Both the position numbers and the translations under genes were made by a program. From Chrysophaeum taylorii (Eukaryota > Sar > Pelagophyceae > Pelagomonadales > Pelagomonadaceae): DNA of 64,000 nt. The notes under the pieces were generated by a model. That model was not told the origin of the DNA. It ran no database searches and saw only the letters and a program-made list of their open reading frames with translations. How positions within the stretch are numbered: position 1 is the first letter of the stretch; each line of letters starts with the position of its first letter. Location: contig JAQMWT010000021.1 of the NCBI GenBank assembly GCA_029834535.1, forward strand, positions 62,001-126,000, given 5' to 3'. Below, piece after piece: positions 28,711-38,889 of the stretch.

Positions 28711-29525
28711 TCACTGTGGCCCCTCTGTGTAATCTATTACTGGACGGAGACTCCCATGGCTCTGGAGACCGTTGTTGTCTGAAAAAGAACGAATTCTACG
28801 GAGGGGGCGCGTCTCAGTAGACGTCGCGATAAGCAATGCCCTAGGCGTCGTACGGGAAGAAACGCGGAACGCGTCGTGCACAACAAAAAAGTCGTCGTAG
28901 TCAGGCGGTCCCAAGAGCTGGTCGAAGAAGTCAAAGCACGCGTCCCAGAAGCCTTGGACGGGGTCTTCTTGTCGTTTCTGTGTTTCGACTGTCGGCTGCA
29001 GCTCGACACTGGGCTGACTCTCGGGTTTCTGCCTTTCGACGGTGGGCTCGACTGAAAGCTCGAACACCAAGACGCACGCGCAGCACGGAGAAACGACGCG
29101 ATCGCCGTCAACGCGGCGGCCCTTGGTTGCGACTTCGCAGTCCCAGCACTCGACGAGCTCTTCACCATTGTGTGTGGTGAGCGAGGTGCTGAGCGTGTCC
29201 TTCCCAGAGTCTGTCGCGTCGAGCGTCGTCGGGCTGACGTCCGCGCTGAGATCATCGTCCGTGCTTCTTGAGTCCTCCTTCGGAACGATTCGCGCGGTGT
29301 GTGTGTCGGAACGATTCGCGCGGTGAGACTCTCGCCAGGTGACGAATGTAAAGAGCGTAGCCCGAACGACAGATCTTGACGCAGCAAGCCGTGCGGCGTT
29401 GGCCAAGAGCTCGTCAACGGTTGTGGCGAACTCAAGCGCACAAGAGGTGCGGCAGAGGCGATAGAGCGAAGGAGAACGCGGACGGCGCGAAGGAGGAGGT
29501 AGTCGAGCGACATTTCGAGCGGCAT
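28711..29525 (-). CDS. Possible 260-aa protein, two exons with a very short intron
   Basis: ATG 29525 opens a frame encoding MPLEMSLDYLLLRAVRVLL, an amphipathic N-terminus. After 28 codons the frame with protein-like composition lies in another phase. An intron 29441..29410 (32 bases, GTGCGC...GACGAG, phase 0) would join them exactly, giving exon 2 29409..28711. Exon 2 has TLFTFVTWRE, ELVECWDCEV, a CCACVLVFELSVEPTVE segment, two related Pro/Glu/Gln repeats and FWDACFDFFDQLLGPPDYDD. The donor resembles other donors in this window (GTGCGC), but the acceptor GAG is atypical. A 1-base frameshift in a decaying gene is the alternative. Family unknown. Confidence 0.33.
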
Positions 29526-30784
29526 TTGAATGGCTAGGATGACCTCAGAACCCAGCGCTAATTCAGTGGAGGAGAAACGCCCGAAAGATAGTAGGAGTAT
29601 TTCCTATAAATACCTATGATCTCCGTTGTAAGTGTTGAACTGCACGTTGCACCGAGAGGAGAGGAGCAAAGATCGACGATATGCCGCTCCAGGGGATTTC
29701 GTCATCACCCCATTTGAGATCACAATAGAAACGCGCAGAGCAATCCCGACGATTTCGAAGTCTCTCGATGCTCGCTGCACCGAGCACCGGCCGAAGGAAG
29801 GCACGCGGACGGCACCTTCTTTGCATTGAAGGGGAAGCTCAGGATAAGAAATATCCTATGTGAGGTCCCTCGGGCTTACTTACTTGGCTCGAGGCCTCCC
29901 TCCACCGATGTCTCAAGTCTACCTCCAAGCGGGGTGACTCCACGAGCCAACGACCACAGATCACGAGCAGCGTGCCCCCGCAGATAGGAACGATCTAGAT
30001 TCGCTGCGCTGCGTTTCAGACAACAGAGAGACTACCACAGTCTCGCGTTGCGATCGCTTATTGTATAGTGTTGTGGGCGTGGACGTGGATATGAACTTGC
30101 GCGGCATCTTCGGCCTCAATGCCGCATCTGCGGCGAAACTTGCCGTCTGGGTGTGTCGCTCGTTTTCCCATATCCCTTGCTGCCGTGATCAATGGTCAAC
30201 CAGCTGGAATGGATCGGCTTTGCGTCCCCACGACCAGCAGAAGAAGCACTTTTTCGTCATCCTTCGTTTCAAGTTGGAGCGGGCGAGCGTGTTGGAGGAG
30301 TCGAACTCGGTCGGCGATGGCGGTGGGTCCGCCCGACAATGCGCTTCGTCATCGGCGCGATTTGAGTCTCCACGAAGGGGCTCTCACAAGGCATGGGCGT
30401 CCTAGCCGCTGGGATTGGCGATCGACGTGGAGTCGCGGGGGCGTTGGGCCGGGCGATCGAGGTCGTGGAGGTCGGCCGGCTTGAGGATAAGGCCATGGAC
30501 ATCAGCATGGCTTTAGGCCCGGCCTTCGCCGTCGTGGTCGTCGTCCAGACGACTCTCAAAGATGGGGGTCTTGCTTGCCGAGCTGCGCCTCGCGGTTGAT
30601 GGCGCAAAGGCGCCCAGACGCATGCGATGCAATGGCACAGGGCGCTGGACAGATGTGCAACAATCGTCGCCAGCAACTGGTTGACATGGGTTGCTTGATG
30701 TGTTCAAATGAACTGAGTTTGGTGTTGCGGCCCTGGCTTGCTCATTACTCAGCTTCTTTTAGCGAGAGCACGATGCCGGCGTCC
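29526..30784. other. Gene-poor stretch between weak gene and multi-GAF gene
   Basis: About 1.26 kb. Open frames of 60-130 codons occur on both strands (for example + 30393-30599) without motifs or splice support. I see no repeat family or RNA gene. It probably includes the 3' flank of the multi-GAF gene. Confidence 0.35.
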
Positions 30785-33700
30785 TCACTCATGCTCTACA
30801 TGTGGTTGTCGACTGGGCGCGGGCGCTTCCTCCGCTGTGGACGTCGGTGCAGTACAACATGCAGGAGCCTCGCTTGGAGTCGGCGCCGAGGCTTCAATAT
30901 GCTCTCTTGTACCGGATTGTACCTCAAAGTCAAGCGCGCGTGGAAAATGTCGGCGGAGTTCAGCAACAACATTCTCCAAAAATCGAATATCTTTGTCGTT
31001 TACATGACGCGTGCCTATGACGAGCAAAAGCGGTTGTGGATGCGCAGTGCAAGGTAGGACGATGCGCTTCGGCTCGTCTTCCACAACGCTTGCTTTGACC
31101 CGATGCTCGATGCCGTGCAACGCAATGTCGACAAGCTGCCCAAGAGCGAGCTCGGTGATTACTGCCGAAAGGTCAGCCGCCTTGTTGTCTTGTGTTGAAG
31201 GGCACAAATAGTTTCTGCGCGCGAGATCATGTGCTTCATCAGTTTTGACGAGGAGTAATGGCTGGCCAATCTTGTCCTCCAAAATCGTCCGTCGTCGGAC
31301 AGCTGCGGGCTCCGCTGCAACAACGACAGGGGCGTCGACTTTCGTGCTAGGAGTAATTTGTAAGTCGCGCTGAAGGCGATCCGGAGTGAGACGCGCGACA
31401 ACTCTGAACTCGTTACGCTCGTTCATCTCCCAGAGCTCGCACACGACCGTGTAGAGCGCAATTCGACACGTGGCCCAGAGAGTCCAGTCAAACAACCTTG
31501 AGAGCCAATTTTCGCCAGGCGGTGGCAGCGCGAGCATGACGTCGCATTGCATGCGCGCGTTAACGGCTGTTGCGGAGCGTGTGCCAACGCATCGAAGAAA
31601 TGCTAAGACGCTCTCCTCCGGCAGTTCATCGGCACCTTCGCGCACGTTGCTGACATGGTCGAAGGTGTCAGCTCCGAGCACCCCGATCACGGCGCCGTCA
31701 ACTGCAAGCGGGACGCAGATGAACGGCAGCATCGAGGTATGTTTCCCAAATACCACGACGCGCTCATCACCACTGCATGCCACGACTGTCTCCGCGACGG
31801 TTTTCGGGCCGACGCACTCGAAACTGACTCCTTGTCCGCGGTGAAGGCGATTGCCTCGCATGGTACTGAGATCGTTACAGGCGATGTAGCACAGCTCGTC
31901 GCCGCCAGGCTGCAGAAGCGCTATGTACAGAGAACAACCTGGCAGGCACTGCCCGGACAATTTTAATGTGGTGTCCAACACCTGTTCTAGAGGTACTGTA
32001 CGTGTGCCATTGTAGTCATCACAAAGAGCCGCGATTTCGTTCTCTGCACGATTGCGAACAACTTCCCGCAGTTGTCGAAGACGCACATATCGCACGCTTG
32101 TTTCTATGGCTCTTGCAACTGTCGAGGCGAAGCTCTCATCATCTGCGGACTCGACGTGTCGATGTGTTTCGACAACCACCGTAAACCACGGCCCTCGGTG
32201 TGGGCCAACCTGAAGATTTCCGACGCAGACCGTCAAATCTTCCATCGGCGCGAATAGGCGTGATGGCACATCACCTTCGCCCTGAACCCAACATGGTACT
32301 CTATGATGAATTGCCTCGACGACAGTGAGCAGTGCTTTGTCGTCGAGTTGGTGCCGAGACTCTTCTTCCGCGATGATACTATCCCCATCGAGGCGGTACG
32401 AACAGACGGGCTCAAGCGCGGTCTCTTCACGAAAATTATACTTAACAGGGTTGCGGCAGACAGTCTCCGTAAGTGAGAGTACTGCAGTCACTTTCGATGG
32501 CTTCCTGTTTGGTCGCATATTCTTCGACCGTGACGACGACGCCTGGGCAACTTCACCAACTTCCCAAACAGGATTGAGGTTGACTTCGACGCGAGTTTCA
32601 CCGCGCGGAATGCTGATCAAAACGGTACCGCTAAGTACGCCCTGGGCAACGACGGAGCCGAGTTCGTTATCTGGAAACGAGGTAACAAGCTCCACGTTTA
32701 GCACGTGAGGAAACGGATCGTCCAACGCTGAGACACAGATCTTCAAGTCCGCCCATGTTGGTGCCAAGGTATATGGGGAGTTTGGTGTGCGGCCGAGCTC
32801 GACGCCATTGTCATCTCGGAAGACACACTCGTACGATCCACTCCGCACACCTTTGATAGACACAGCAGTGAGTTGAATTTCGTTCCAAATGCGACGAGTT
32901 GGCGAGATAGACTGCTTGGTCGGTGCCGATACCGTGTTGTTGGAAAGCTGCATGCTAACCGTCAGTGCTGTCGTTTGTGCGAGGGGTTTTCGGGTCTCGT
33001 TGTTAGCGAGCATATACGTGCGTTCACTACCGGAGATATGCAGGTAAGAGCTCCCCTGCAGGAGTAAGCTTCCAATCCGTGTCGCGTGGGTAGCCGACAG
33101 ATTGAACCATAGGTCGAGGCGGAGCGAGCTGTATATCCACTCGTTTCCGAGTGGAATAGCGAACAGTTCTGGAGCCAAGTTCCCACCATGACGAGCATCC
33201 ACCTTGACGGGCTCCGTCCGCCCAACCTCAGCTCCGTTCAGGAGGATTACGGCGAACACGCCGACTTCGCCAACAACCGACAAGTTTAGACGTTCAATTT
33301 TCACCACGTAAAGACGCAGCGTCAAGTTATTTGCTTTATGTTCTTCCAGAGTGAGCGGTGTTCTCAAGTGCCAGACTGCAACGCCCGATGCAAAGATGAG
33401 CTGGCGTCTCAAAGCCTGCAGTCCGGCCTCAAAAATTTCATCGAGAGACGTGCGATGTTGTTGACCGTGCAAGCCCTCAAGGGAATTTATTTCGTTCGCC
33501 TTACCATTGAGGTCAATTGCCGTCCCAAGCACGATGCCAATCGCCTCGAGAACGTCGCACGCGCCCGGATCAGGCTGTTTCTCATCTGGGCGCCCTTTCG
33601 GAACGCGTTCGAGGCGATCGATTGTCAGCACACCTCGAACTGTCGATTGATTGCGCGCAAGCGGAACAGATATCCACGGCCAGCCAGCGTTCAAAGGTTC

Positions 33701-34106
33701 GCCACCTTCCACGGAATCTTTTGCAGAGAGTGCAACGCATATTTTTCGCTCGTCGACGCACTTGAACAAAGGCAAGTTGAGTGTTTGCGCCCGTCGGAAC
33801 CAGTTTCTGTCGAGCGCGCTTCCGGCGGACGTCGTCGCATAGTGAATCGTGTCGCCGCGTGGCATCAAAATCCCCACGCACACGTGGCTTGATTGGAAGA
33901 GCACAGTCGATAGGTCTCTTGCAGCTGCTTGCACGAGGTCATGTGTTGAGAGATATTGAGCCTCGCGCTGGAACTTTTTAAGCACGTAGGCGCGCAGCTG
34001 CGATCTCCATTCGCGTGCGGTGACGGAGGCCAAATTGTCCTGCGCGAGCTTGGTCATGATGGTGGCAAAAGCCAGTTCTTCGCCCATCTTTGCATTGTGC
34101 TTGAGC
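30785..34106 (-). CDS. Multi-GAF sensory protein, C-terminal part (exon 3 of a proposed single gene)
   Basis: 1,100 aa if started at ATG 34087, or the last exon of a 2,003-aa protein if joined to the next entry. The order is a GAF-like domain (VCVGILMPRGDTIHYA ... WISVPLARNQSTVRGVLTIDRL), then two beta-rich C2-like segments (around NLTLRLYVVKIERLNLSV and EIQLTAVSIKGVRSGSYECV), then two further GAF-like units (YIALLQPGGDELCYIA ... FICVPLAVDGAVIGVLGADT). The last repeats include LYTVVCELWEMNERNEFRVV. No kinase, cyclase or phosphodiesterase domain follows. The end is Pro/Ala/Glu-rich. A cytosolic ligand-sensing scaffold is the likely type of role (inference). GC at third positions is clearly lower than in exons 1-2. 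Confidence 0.72.
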
Positions 34107-34126
34107 CTGTGATTCAAAAAAATTCC

Positions 34127-36873
34127 TTACCGCGACAGAACGAGAATAAATCGATTACGCTGAGAATACGAGCACACGACAGCAAAGCACTTGCGGATGA
34201 CCTGCGGGGCCACGTCTTCGTTTGGAACGACGACGTGGCAATCTTCAAAAATCGTCACAAGCGCCTTGCCCTCGTCCCCGATGGAAAAAGCGGGCGTAGG
34301 TTCCGATGAATCGTAGGCATGCGCGATCGTAAGGCAACGTTCCACGGCGCGTTCGGCATCTGGTTTCGATACGGCAGGGAAAGCTGTGGGCGTGAGCCGC
34401 GTGACGTCGTGGATGCGAACACCTGTCGCAAAAAGAATACACTCCTGGAGTCTGTTGGTAAGCGCCGCCTTGATGTCGTCGCGCCATGCGGTGCTTGTCC
34501 CCAAGACCAGACCCGACAGGTACTTGGCGGCTGCGCTTCTCGTGAGGCGCTCGAGCGCTGTTCCAAGGTGGCGCGCTACCGACTGCGCGTAAACCACAAG
34601 ATGTGGCTCGTCGTGGTACGGTTCGTCGTTCAGTGGTGCCCACGAGTCGACACAAAGCACCCCACAATGCTTTCCGAGTGGGACGATGATGAGCGGCCAC
34701 AGCGAGTCTTCTCTTTTGATATTGTTTTTGTTGTCTTTGTTGCTGTCGGCGCGCGCCGCCGCGAGAAGGGTCTTGGGTGCCGGTTTAGGATCCTGGGGCT
34801 TAGGGGCGCGCAGACGCCTTCGCGGCACGCCTGCTTCCTTTTCATGCCTTCCCATCCAGTCGCGCAAATCGTACACGACGTCAAAAGTCTCGTGTCCACG
34901 ATCTCTGGTTACAACACCTGGGTACCACAGCTTGCCGTAACGTATTTCGACCCGCGTGCCAGCAGCAACGACGGTGAGGTTCGGCGGAGAACCGCGCGGA
35001 TCTTTGAGAACCCGGCACGGAGCCGACGTCGGCGGGAGGCAGTCGAAGATGCTGGTGCTCTCCTCGTCGCCGCGCGCCTCGTGCCCGCCGAGCAAGTCGA
35101 CAGCATCTCCGCCGGCTTGCAAGATTCCAACGCTCGCGTTTGCGCCATCGAGGCAAGTCTCGACTTCCAAGGTCACCGCCTCCCGCAGCGCGCGTGCGCT
35201 CTTGTCGTTCACCTCGGCGCAGAGCTCGCACACTCTCAGCAAAGACTCGGCACGGCGCTTGGATCGGATCTCGCGCTTGCGCATGACGCTCACCGTGCCC
35301 CTTAACGCGTCGGTCACGTGACGCGCGAATACGAGGTCGCGCGGGTCGTCGTCGCATGTTCGCGCGATTGTCAGCAACAGACCCTCGTGCTGGAGGTCGT
35401 CCGCCACGTCGCCGGCTGACAACAACGGAGTGACGACGACGTCGTCCGCGAAAGGCATAGTAAAGCTGTCGTTCGCGTGCACTCTGTCCCAAAAGAGGCC
35501 GCGGTGTTTGGTTGGGATTTCGAAGAGACGGCGAGGCGCGCGCAACTGTCGAAACGTCCGGCCTGGCTCCAAACGGGCGACGACGGTCAGCGCTAACCGG
35601 TCGTCGTAGGCCCAAATTTCGGCGACCCGCGCCCGGAGTACGCACGACGAGAACAATTCGAGCGCAGTTCTGTAAACGTCGGTGATGGTCTGCTTAGGGG
35701 TCGTCACGAGCGCGCGGATTTTGGCTGCACTCTTTGATTGGCGGAGTCTGCACGCGCAAACAACGTGAACGAGACTTTGTTGTCGATCCACCGCGCTCAC
35801 CTTACGACGCGTTCTCCGAGCACGGACGCGACGTACTCGGCAAACTCGACGAGGACGTCGTCCAAGGGTACGCCGACGCCAAGCGTGGCCGGCGTCGCTC
35901 TCAAGAGTTCCTTCATAGCCCGCAGCGATATGTCGGTCTCGCAGCGGCCGTCGTCCCACGCGACGCTGAAGACGACGTATCGCGAGCCGCGACGCCGATC
36001 GACGGCCTCGACGCGGCCCGCGACGACTCGTGCTGCAACGGGTCTCGCCTCGCGCGAGACGACGCCGCTCGTCGCCGTCCGCAGGCGCCAGAGCTTGATG
36101 TGCTTGCACGCCTCGTCCCTTTGCTGTAAAAAGGGCTCGAGGCGCGCGTCGTAGTCCTCGGGCCTCGGCGCTTTGGCGGCAGACGCGTGCTGTTGCTCGG
36201 TGCTGACGCTCAACGGATCGACGCGCAGCGGCAACGCGCTTCGGCAGAAGCCATCCATTGCCAACACGCCGACAGGCCGGCCGCCGTTGTCGGTGCGAAG
36301 CGGTGCGCACAGGAACGGCGACGCGAAAGGCTCTATTTCGAGGTCGTCGTAAACAGTACTCGAAGAAGAAGAAGAAGAAGAAGAAGTAATGGTGCGGTTG
36401 TCGTCGACGCACGCAAAGAGCAAAGAAGCTGGCGCCTTGGTGTCGGCGCGTTCGAGACGCAAGCCCAGGGTGTCGGTCGGGCGAGTCGCGGCGACGACGG
36501 CGAGCGCGTTGGCGCCGGGCTCGAGGAGGGCGACCGCGCATCGGGGGATGCCCGGCGCGTCCGGACCCAGGGCCGCTTGGAGCTCGGCGACGACGGCGTG
36601 CACCATGCTCAGCTCGTCCGCCCGGCATTCGCAGGCTCTTTTGATGCGAGGCGCCGCCGTCTGCAGGGCGACGGCGAGGGCGCGACTTTGCTCGAGGAGC
36701 GGCGTGTAAAGCTTGGAGGAGTCATCGCGGGTCGCGGCGGCCGATCTAGCACGCGGAGGGTCAGGAGACGAGGATGGCGGCGGCGGGGGGTGTATCGTCG
36801 GTGGTGCGAACGCGGCCTCGGCCAGTCGCTTGGCGTGGCGACGGCGGATGTTCGTCGGCGTTGATGACGTCAT
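34127..36873 (-). CDS. Multi-GAF sensory protein, N-terminal part (exons 1-2)
   Basis: ATG 36873. Exon 1 36873..35801, intron 35800..35748 (53 bases, GTGAGC...CGTGCAG, phase 2), exon 2 35747 onward. The splice joins GERVVR to LRQSKSAAKIRAL, mirrored by VRYVRLRQLREVV in the C-terminal part. Without further splicing the frame stops at TAA 34129-34127 (897 aa). A 24-base intron 34130..34107 would remove that stop and continue in phase into the next exon. Domains: GAF-like 1 (about residues 50-355) holding a Tudor-like insert (RVEAVDRRRGSRYVVFSVAW), then GAF-like 2 with another Tudor-like insert (VEIRYGKLWYPGVVTRDRG). A Ser run comes from a microsatellite. Only 29 bases separate its ATG from the divergent small gene. 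Confidence 0.75.
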
Positions 36874-36902
36874 ATGACATCGTGACGCTTGCCCCGACAA
36901 TA

Positions 36903-37130
36903 ATGGCCGCCGAAAAAGGCGTCTCGGTGGCTGAGGAGGAGCATCTGTTGTACGGGGCCGTGGAGGTGGACGATGTCGCGCGCGCCGCGTTCGAGATGGA
37001 GGCGAGGAAGGAGAGTCGGTTGACGTTTTCGGTCGCGCTGTGGCGGCTCGGGGCCTTCTCGGTGCTGGTCGCGCTCCTGATCGAGGTTGGTGGCCTCTGG
37101 GTGAGAAAACACTTCTTCGCGCCTAAATAA
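36903..37130 (+). CDS. Small tail-anchored membrane protein, 75 aa
   Basis: ATG 36903 in a good context (AATAATGGCC). The N-terminal 45 residues are acidic/charged (EEEHLLYGAVEVDDVARAAF). One transmembrane helix follows near the C-terminus (LGAFSVLVALLIEVGGLWV) with a short basic end (RKHFFAPK), so a tail-anchored topology is likely. Divergent from the multi-GAF gene; a TGACGTCA palindrome (36865-36872) lies 31 bases upstream and overlaps the GAF start codon. Family unknown. Confidence 0.6.
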   Translation: MAAEKGVSVAEEEHLLYGAVEVDDVARAAFEMEARKESRLTFSVALWRLGAFSVLVALLIEVGGLWVRKHFFAPK

Positions 37131-37145
37131 TACTACTCGAGCCTG

Positions 37146-37892
37146 TTATGCGGCATCGGCGGTGAGGTTGGGTGTGAAAGAGGCGACGACGTCCCCGAGG
37201 ACGGCGCCTTCGCCCTGGCGCCAAAAGTCGTCGAGGCACCCCGCCCAGCAGCCCATGACGGTCTTGCCGCCCGGGAGCAGGACGAGGCGGGCTCTCTGTA
37301 TCCGGCGGATTCCAGGGGTGGCAGCCCTGGCGCCCGACTCGCCGACGCGCATCTCGGTGGCGCCGATGGTTGTGAGGACGTCGAGTTGGAGGTTGGGGCC
37401 GTCGAGGAAAAACGTGTCGTCTATCGCGACCGACGCGCGGGCCTTGGGTTGCTGTCCCTGGGCGGCGATGGAGGCCTCGTTATCTCGGCGCTCGCAGACG
37501 TAGGTCGCTAGGGCGGTGGGTGTACCGAGGTCGCTCCACTTTGAGATGGCGCCGTCGGGGAAGAACGACGTCGCGTCCGCTTGCTTCAAGAGCTCGCTCA
37601 CGGGGAACCGCTCGACCGTCACGATTTCGGCCGTGGCGAGTCTTCCGGACGTGAAGATCACCCCGCCGCGCCGCACGACGTCACCCGAGATTGTGCGTCT
37701 GATGGCGAAGAAGTCCGACGGGTACGTCAGCTCGAACAGCGGATCGCGAAAAGTCGTCAGCTTCGCCTCCTCGACGGCGGCATTCGCGCGCGCGCCGATC
37801 ACCTCGCACGCGACCGACCCGACGGCCACGCGACGCGACACGCCGGCCTGCGTCATCGCGTCGACGACCGCCATCAACAACAACGGCGTCAT
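37146..37892 (-). CDS. PsbP-like (thylakoid lumen type) protein
   Basis: 248 aa. After a hydrophobic N-terminus (MTPLLLMAVVDAM...) comes FRDPLFELTYPSDFFAIRR, matching the start of PsbP/PPD domains (D..F.f.YP..W). Next are VVRRGGVIFTSGRLATAEIVTVERFPV, a long insert, and a C-terminal GEGAVLGDVVASFTPN resembling the PsbP end (l..iv.SF). PsbP-family proteins sit in the thylakoid lumen and support photosystem II or assembly. If correct, it is the best sign that the host is an alga. A bipartite plastid-targeting leader is not obvious, so an upstream exon may be missing. Convergent with the small tail-anchored gene (15 bases apart). Confidence 0.5.
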   Translation of the reverse strand: MTPLLLMAVVDAMTQAGVSRRVAVGSVACEVIGARANAAVEEAKLTTFRDPLFELTYPSDFFAIRRTISGDVVRRGGVIFTSGRLATAEIVTVERFPVSELLKQADATSFFPDGAISKWSDLGTPTALATYVCERRDNEASIAAQGQQPKARASVAIDDTFFLDGPNLQLDVLTTIGATEMRVGESGARAATPGIRRIQRARLVLLPGGKTVMGCWAGCLDDFWRQGEGAVLGDVVASFTPNLTADAA

Positions 37893-38025
37893 GCTCGAAG
37901 TTATATCACGCGGTGTTCCCGCCCCTCGAAACCCTCAAGGCCCCACCCCACTTATTATTAAGAACATCACGAGTCGTAGAAGGCGGCGGGCGTCGACGCC
38001 CACGATCTCGTACTGCCGATGTCCA

Positions 38026-38889
38026 TCAACGATCTTCTCTCTCGCGGCCCTCGAAAGTGCGACGTTCGCGAGTTTCGAGGAGGTCCTCGTCGTCGTTCGA
38101 GTATTCGAGCCAAGTTCCCCTGGCATCGCGAGCGACGTGGATCGTTTCGTATGTTTCGGTGGGATAGCGAACGAAACAAGATGCGCAGTCGCGATGATTT
38201 CGGGCGAATTGCTCGCCCGCGGTCTTGAAGGCGTCGTAACGGGCAAGTTCGGCATAGTCGTCCCCGTAGCCAAAATGGTGAAGATCACGCCGGCAATCTC
38301 GAAGAGACGCGTCAACCAATTGCTGCAAAAAGTGTGCGCGTTCGTCGACCTCGACGCGTTCGACGGGGCGATTGTGCAGGGCGGCCCGCGCGTCGCGCGC
38401 GGCTTTGTGGTCGTTGGCCTTCTCGAGCTCGGCCTCGAGGTACGGGAGTCGCACGACTTCTCGAAGAGCGGCACTCGCATCGCAATCGTAAAAGTACTCG
38501 AGACCCGCGGGGTCATCTCGAAGCTCTTCGTGTCGCTCCACCCGATCGCGAGCACGACGGTGGCGTTTTCGGTCGGCTTCGAGGTCGCGGTGCTTCTGCT
38601 GCTTCTCAACTTCACTTGGGCGGTGCCGCGCAGGCCGCGCGTGTCTCTCGCGATCCCGCCGCTGTTTACGCAGGAGACGCCGTCGCTTCTGAAGCGTCGC
38701 TGTGATTTCTTCGGGTCGATTCGGGGCTTTCTTTCCATCGATTGGGGGTTCTTTTTGGACCGTTTAAGGGTTTGAATAAGGGGATACATATTTTATATCC
38801 CCTTGGTTTGAAGCTTCGTTGAAGGGTTTGAAGCTTCGTTGAAGAGTTTGAAGCTTCAACGAAGTTGAAAGCTTGCTCAAAGATGCCAT
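38026..38889 (-). CDS. Unknown coiled-coil protein, two exons proposed
   Basis: Exon 2 (38730..38026) has clearly protein-like sequence. A Lys/Arg/Glu-rich helix leads to LEYFYDCDASAALREVVRLP, then EVDERAHFLQQLVDASLRDC and HFGYGDDYAELARYDAFK, followed by CASCFVRYPTETYETI. The frame upstream has no ATG until 38889, and a TAA intervenes. An intron 38787..38731 (57 bases, GTATCC...GGAAAG, phase 0) removes it and joins exon 1 (38889..38788), encoding MASLSKLSTSLKLQTLQRS and so on, an organelle-presequence-like start. Product 268 aa. Exon 1 is largely built from a 20-base tandem repeat. Family unknown; the splice is a proposal. Confidence 0.45.
38778..38804. repeat. Perfect 9-bp inverted repeat (hairpin)
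   Basis: AAGGGGATA (38778-38786) and TATCCCCTT (38796-38804) pair perfectly around a 9-base loop. On the minus-strand transcript the proposed donor GU (38787-38786) lies at the loop/stem border. Confidence 0.8.
38806..38866 (+). repeat. 20-bp tandem repeat, three copies
   Basis: Units starting GTTTGAAGCTTC at 38806, 38826 and 38846. The third diverges in its second half (CAACGAAG instead of GTTGAAG), making it partly an inverted copy. It overlaps proposed exon 1 of the unknown coiled-coil gene. Confidence 0.8.

Noticed and set aside
36865-36872. TGACGTCA CRE-like palindrome as a bidirectional regulatory site
   Set aside because: It overlaps the first codons of the GAF gene (ATG ACG TCA), so it can be explained by coding sequence; a single copy is not enough evidence.
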